Shown: piece by piece, positions 34,697 to 37,799 of the stretch
How positions within the stretch are numbered: position 1 is the stretch's first letter
Layout: every line of letters starts with the position of its first letter
Assembly (NCBI RefSeq): GCF_032586235.1
Contig: NZ_JAWHTD010000036.1
Coordinates: 1 to 37,799, forward strand
Reading direction: 5' to 3'
DNA length: 37,799 nt
Source: Aestuariicoccus sp032586235
Lineage (GTDB): Bacteria > Pseudomonadota > Alphaproteobacteria > Rhodobacterales > Rhodobacteraceae
Notes under the pieces: generated by a model
Seen by the model: the letters and a program-made list of their open reading frames with translations, nothing else
What the model was told of the DNA's origin: nothing
Database searches by the model: none
Position numbers and translations under genes: made by a program

Positions 34697-35140
34697 TCAG
34701 CCGTCGCGCAGGATCTCGAGCTGCCGCTGCCAGCCGGTGCCAAGGGCCGCGTCCAGCGCCTCGGCCAGGCGGCGGCCGTCGCCGGTGCGCCCGGCAAGCG
34801 CCGACATCACCATGTAGCAGGTGCCGAATTTCTCGATCAGCATCCGGTTGCGGCCGCAGATCGGCCCGAGCGTGCTGGCGATGTAGCTCAGGCGGCGCTG
34901 AAGGTTGTAGTTCACGACCCAATCCCCCGGCGCAGCCGCGCCCAGCACCGCCACCGCCGCGCGGCAGTCCTCTTGGTGCGGAGAGGCATGGGCGGCGCTG
35001 CCGAACCCCAGCACCGTTTCCAGCGCCCCTGACACCCGTTGCGCCATCGCCTCGTCGCTGGCCGCAGGGCGCGCGGCGATAAGGATCAGCGCCAGCAAGA
35101 CCAGCGCGGCGATGACAAGGCGAAGGGTTCGGGCCTGCAT
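34697..35140 (-). CDS. Exported or membrane-anchored protein, unknown
   Basis: I do not recognise a family. The 147-residue protein begins with a strong hydrophobic segment (about residues 6-27, RLVIAALVLLALILIAARPAAS) that could be a signal peptide or anchor. The rest is a soluble helical domain with cysteines C59, C95 and C108. C59, C95 and C108 would be in an oxidising compartment and could pair. It lies 43 bases upstream of the nitrile hydratase alpha gene on the same strand and may share its transcript; nothing else ties it to nitrile metabolism. Confidence 0.6.
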   Translation of the reverse strand: MQARTLRLVIAALVLLALILIAARPAASDEAMAQRVSGALETVLGFGSAAHASPHQEDCRAAVAVLGAAAPGDWVVNYNLQRRLSYIASTLGPICGRNRMLIEKFGTCYMVMSALAGRTGDGRRLAEALDAALGTGWQRQLEILRDG

Positions 35141-35336
35141 GTCGTTTGCCCCTCTTTTGCCGCGTGCGCGGCAAGGCTACATCGCGCCGGGCGGAGCATG
35201 TTTGAGGCAGATCAACGGCCCGCTTGCGACGGATGCGGCGGAAACACCCGCCAAGCCCTGTCTGGCGGGTTGCGGGACGCCGGAGTTTTGCATAGATAGC
35301 GCCAAACCGCAGACCCTAGCGAAAGCCGATCCGCTC

Positions 35337-35714
35337 ATGGAAAACGTCATCCTCATCATCCACCTGCTTCTGGCGCTTGCGCTGATCGGCGTCGTGCTGC
35401 TGCAACGCTCCGAAGGCGGCGGGCTTGGCATGGGCGGCGGGGGCGGCGGCGCCATGAGCCAGCGCTCGTCCGCGACGGCGCTTGGCAAGGTGACCTGGCT
35501 GCTGGCGATCGCCTTCATCTGCACCTCCATCACAATGACGATCTTTGCCGCGCAGAACGCGTCGGGCACCTCGATCATGGACCGGCTCGGCGCAGGCAGC
35601 GCATCCGGCACATCGGGCGATGGCGCACCGGGCGGCGATCTGGACCTGGACGGCCTGCTGCCGCCTCCGGCCACGACCGACCCCGACGCGCCGCTGGTGC
35701 CGCGCGCCGACTGA
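35337..35714 (+). CDS. secG: Preprotein translocase subunit SecG
   Basis: A 125-residue SecG, the small subunit of the SecYEG channel. It has two helices: MENVILIIHLLLALALIGVVLLQ, and about residues 48-70. Between them is the conserved cytoplasmic loop QRSEGGGLGMGGGGGGAMSQRSS. The last 45 or so residues are an Ala/Gly/Asp/Pro-rich tail, longer than in E. coli SecG and common in alphaproteobacteria. ATG 35337 is the family start; an earlier in-frame ATG at 35112 overlaps the divergent gene. The pyrG gene follows 174 bases downstream with its own promoter. secG before pyrG is a frequent alphaproteobacterial order. Confidence 0.95.
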   Translation: MENVILIIHLLLALALIGVVLLQRSEGGGLGMGGGGGGAMSQRSSATALGKVTWLLAIAFICTSITMTIFAAQNASGTSIMDRLGAGSASGTSGDGAPGGDLDLDGLLPPPATTDPDAPLVPRAD

Positions 35715-35772
35715 TACGATCCACAACGGATTGACGTACCGCCGCCCTCCGCAACAGCATCTTGCGGTCGGC

Positions 35773-35801
35773 TGGACAGGCGGTTGCGAATCCTTTATAT
35801 C
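35773..35801 (+). promoter_or_regulatory. Likely sigma-70-type promoter of pyrG
   Basis: TGGACA (35773-35778), a 17-base spacer and TATATC (35796-35801) form a good promoter, predicting a start near 35805-35808. The resulting leader would be about 80 bases. Confidence 0.5.
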
Positions 35802-35807
35802 TCAAGT

Positions 35808-35888
35808 CCCGTGATGCTGCGCAGTTTCGCCTGCGCGGGTGATCTGAAACTCGACAAAAACCACAGTCAAATCACGGGGCTGCTCCAC
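35808..35888 (+). promoter_or_regulatory. Structured pyrG 5' leader, possible translation switch
   Basis: CCCGTGAT (35808-35815) is complementary to ATCACGGG (35871-35878), closing a 55-base interior. Inside, GCGCAG (35819-35824) pairs with CTGCGC (35831-35836), followed by A-rich, unpaired sequence. The 3' side of the outer stem includes the only Shine-Dalgarno-like GGGG, 9-12 bases before the pyrG ATG. Folding would therefore hide the ribosome binding site. No known riboswitch class is recognised. Confidence 0.45.
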
Positions 35889-37532
35889 ATGGCGCGATTC
35901 ATCTTCATCACCGGCGGTGTGGTTTCCTCGCTTGGCAAAGGGCTGGCCTCGGCCGCGCTGGGCGCGCTCTTGCAGGCCCGCGGGTTCAGCGTGCGGCTGC
36001 GCAAGCTCGACCCCTATCTCAACGTCGACCCCGGCACGATGTCGCCGTTCGAGCATGGCGAGGTCTTCGTCACCGACGACGGTGCAGAAACCGACCTGGA
36101 CCTGGGCCATTACGAACGCTTCACCGGTGTGAGCGCCCGCAAGACCGACAGCGTGTCGTCGGGACGCATTTATTCCAACGTGCTCGAAAAAGAGCGTCGC
36201 GGCGATTACCTCGGCAAGACCATCCAGGTGATCCCCCACGTCACCAACGAGATCAAGGATTTCATCTCGATCGGCGAGGACGAGGTTGATTTCATGCTCT
36301 GCGAGATCGGCGGCACCGTCGGCGACATCGAGGGCCTGCCCTTTTTCGAGGCGATCCGCCAGTTCAGCCAGGACGAGCCCCGCGGCCAGTGCATATTCAT
36401 GCATCTGACACTGCTGCCCTGGATCAAGGCCAGCGGCGAGCTCAAGACCAAACCGACCCAGCACTCGGTCAAGGAACTGCGCTCGATCGGCATTGCGCCC
36501 GATATCCTCGTCTGCCGTTCCGAAGGGCCGATCCCGCAGAAGGAACGCGAAAAGCTCGCGCTCTTCTGCAACGTGCGCCCGGATGCGGTGATCGCCGCGC
36601 AAGACCTCAAGTCGATCTACGAGGCCCCGCTCGCCTATCACCGCGAAGGTCTGGACCAGGCCGTGCTCGACGCCTTCCAGATCACGCCCGCGCCCAAGCC
36701 GAACCTGGCCAAGTGGGAAGACGTGGCCGACCGCATCTACCACCCCGAGGGCGAGGTCAACGTCGCCATCGTCGGCAAGTACACCCAGCTTGAGGACGCC
36801 TATAAATCCATCGCCGAGGCGCTGACCCACGGCGGCATGGCCAACCGCGTCAAGGTCAACATCCAGTGGGTCGATGCCGAGATCTTCGACCGCGAGGATC
36901 CCGCCCCCTATCTCGAAGGCTTCCACGCCATCCTCGTGCCCGGCGGCTTTGGCGAACGCGGCACCGAGGGCAAGATCAAGGCCGCGCAATACGCCCGCGA
37001 ACACAAGGTGCCCTATCTGGGCATCTGCCTGGGCATGCAGATGGCGGTGATCGAGGCCGCGCGCAACGTCGCCGGGCTGACCACCGCGGGGTCCGAGGAA
37101 TTCGACCACGAGGCCGGCAAGAAGCGGTTCGAACCGGTGGTCTATCACCTCAAGGAATGGGTGCAGGGCAACGAAAAGGTCAACCGCTCGGTCGCCGACG
37201 ACAAGGGCGGCACCATGCGGCTGGGCGCCTATGACGCGGTGCTGGCCGAGGGGTCGAAAGTGGCGCAGGCCTACGGCACCACGACCATCGACGAACGCCA
37301 CCGCCACCGCTACGAGGTCGACATCAAGTACCGGGACAAGCTGGAGGCCGCGGGGCTGAAATTCTCGGGCATGTCGCCGGACGGCAAACTGCCCGAAATC
37401 GTCGAATGGCCCGACCACCCGTGGTTCATCGGAGTGCAATTCCACCCTGAACTGAAGTCAAAACCCTTTGACCCCCACCCGCTTTTCAAGGATTTTGTGC
37501 GGGCGGCGAAAGAGGTTAGTAGGTTGGTTTAG
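35889..37532 (+). CDS. pyrG: CTP synthase
   Basis: A 547-residue enzyme making CTP from UTP with ATP and glutamine. The synthetase domain has MARFIFITGGVVSSLGKGLASAALG (P-loop), LDPYLNVDPGTMSPFEHGEVFVTDDGAETDLDLGHYERF (residues about 40-78) and CEIGGTVGDIE. The glutaminase domain has GICLGMQ with the catalytic Cys near residue 380 and GVQFHPEL with the catalytic His. Length is standard. ATG 35889 is the universal family start; an in-frame start at 35784 would add 35 unrelated residues and would translate the structured leader. No intrinsic terminator follows. Confidence 0.98.
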   Translation: MARFIFITGGVVSSLGKGLASAALGALLQARGFSVRLRKLDPYLNVDPGTMSPFEHGEVFVTDDGAETDLDLGHYERFTGVSARKTDSVSSGRIYSNVLEKERRGDYLGKTIQVIPHVTNEIKDFISIGEDEVDFMLCEIGGTVGDIEGLPFFEAIRQFSQDEPRGQCIFMHLTLLPWIKASGELKTKPTQHSVKELRSIGIAPDILVCRSEGPIPQKEREKLALFCNVRPDAVIAAQDLKSIYEAPLAYHREGLDQAVLDAFQITPAPKPNLAKWEDVADRIYHPEGEVNVAIVGKYTQLEDAYKSIAEALTHGGMANRVKVNIQWVDAEIFDREDPAPYLEGFHAILVPGGFGERGTEGKIKAAQYAREHKVPYLGICLGMQMAVIEAARNVAGLTTAGSEEFDHEAGKKRFEPVVYHLKEWVQGNEKVNRSVADDKGGTMRLGAYDAVLAEGSKVAQAYGTTTIDERHRHRYEVDIKYRDKLEAAGLKFSGMSPDGKLPEIVEWPDHPWFIGVQFHPELKSKPFDPHPLFKDFVRAAKEVSRLV

Positions 37533-37722
37533 AAAACCTGAAACGCTTCAGCAGCGAATCAGTGGCAGTGCACGCGACCGACACGCTTTTCCATATGGCA
37601 GCATTGACCGGGGGGCGAAGATTTTCGGCATCCCCCACCGTGTGAAACGAACTCGGCACCCCAAATCGCGCCCACCGGAAGCGAATTGCTGGCTGCCAGT
37701 GCCGGAAATGCCGTCATGGAAA
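37533..37722. other. Lower-GC intergenic sequence next to the IS end
   Basis: About 190 bases with noticeably lower GC than the rest. It holds a small CTGAA/TTCAG inverted repeat right after pyrG. Two - strand frames crossing it (up to 74 codons) have cysteine- and proline-rich translations without a recognisable domain, and I treat them as chance. I recall similar sequence beside roseobacter IS copies, so it may belong to a mobile element. Confidence 0.4.
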
Positions 37723-37799
37723 GGGCGTTGTTGCAAAAGTCTGTCGGCGAAGGATTCACTTCGTGAATCCATGCCGTTAGACGCGTTGTATGAACAAGC
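37723..37799 (+). mobile_element. Left end of a probable IS5-family insertion sequence (truncated by the window)
   Basis: GGGCGTTGTTGCAAAAGTC at 37723-37741 resembles the terminal repeats of IS5/IS6-type elements, which carry a GTTGTTGCA or TGTTGCAAA core. An 8-bp hairpin follows (GGATTCAC 37752-37759 / GTGAATCC 37763-37770). Then comes ATGAACAAGC at 37790-37799, which would start a transposase with MNK, as IS5-type transposases of this group do. The other end and the transposase body are outside the window, so the family is provisional. Confidence 0.45.

Noticed and set aside
37548..37772. A - strand protein of 74 or 66 residues at the right edge
   Set aside because: No ribosome binding site or domain is visible, two overlapping frames compete, and the sequence overlaps the IS-like end.

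Overview
The window is a high-GC chromosomal segment of an alphaproteobacterium, almost certainly a Rhodobacteraceae (roseobacter-type) member. The evidence is the gene order AI-2E permease–hdaA–ppk–ppx, a propionyl-CoA carboxylase/methylmalonyl-CoA mutase locus with a PccR-type regulator, short families typical of this group (DUF4174, DUF6497-like), and tightly packed genes with many 1–8 base overlaps. About 40 genes are supported. No rRNA, tRNA, CRISPR array or prophage is visible. One insertion-sequence end appears at the right edge.

Left region (1–6770, + strand) is an acetate/carboxylate locus. It holds the 3' end of acetyl-CoA synthetase (acs), an adenylate kinase, a DUF4212 small subunit with its sodium/solute symporter, a cNMP/CBS/DUF294 nucleotidyltransferase protein, a small membrane protein and a membrane-anchored DEDDh exonuclease. 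Adenylate kinase beside Acs makes sense because Acs releases AMP. A clear intrinsic terminator separates the symporter from the DUF294 gene.

Region 6776–13287 has a divergent ArsR–LMW-phosphatase fusion gene, then the + strand block AI-2E-type permease, hdaA (DnaA regulator), ppk (polyphosphate kinase) and ppx (exopolyphosphatase). Region 13294–17036 (- strand) is a run of small unrelated genes: cytochrome c, a secreted hypothetical, an endonuclease/exonuclease/phosphatase protein overlapping a TerB–J-domain protein, and a GNAT overlapping a VOC protein.

Region 17152–29619 is the propionate locus: methylmalonyl-CoA mutase with an overlapping sulfotransferase-like gene upstream, pccA, two small lipoproteins and other small genes, pccB, an MFS exporter and the regulator pccR. 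Together PccAB and mutase convert propionyl-CoA towards succinyl-CoA (the epimerase is not here). GCAAA-type repeats resembling PccR sites lie in both the pccB/MFS divergent promoter region and the pccR promoter.

Region 29717–35140 (- strand) contains an N-acetylmuramoyl-L-alanine amidase with an apparent non-ATG start, an excalibur-domain lipoprotein, gatA and gatC (tRNA amidotransferase), and a cobalt-type nitrile hydratase operon (alpha, beta, accessory) preceded by an unknown secreted protein. The right end has secG and pyrG (+), the latter with a good promoter and a structured leader that could hide its ribosome binding site. After pyrG comes lower-GC sequence that runs into what looks like the left end of an IS5-type element. 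Several inverted-repeat families between genes, including a pair with compensatory stem changes flanking pccA, are described separately.
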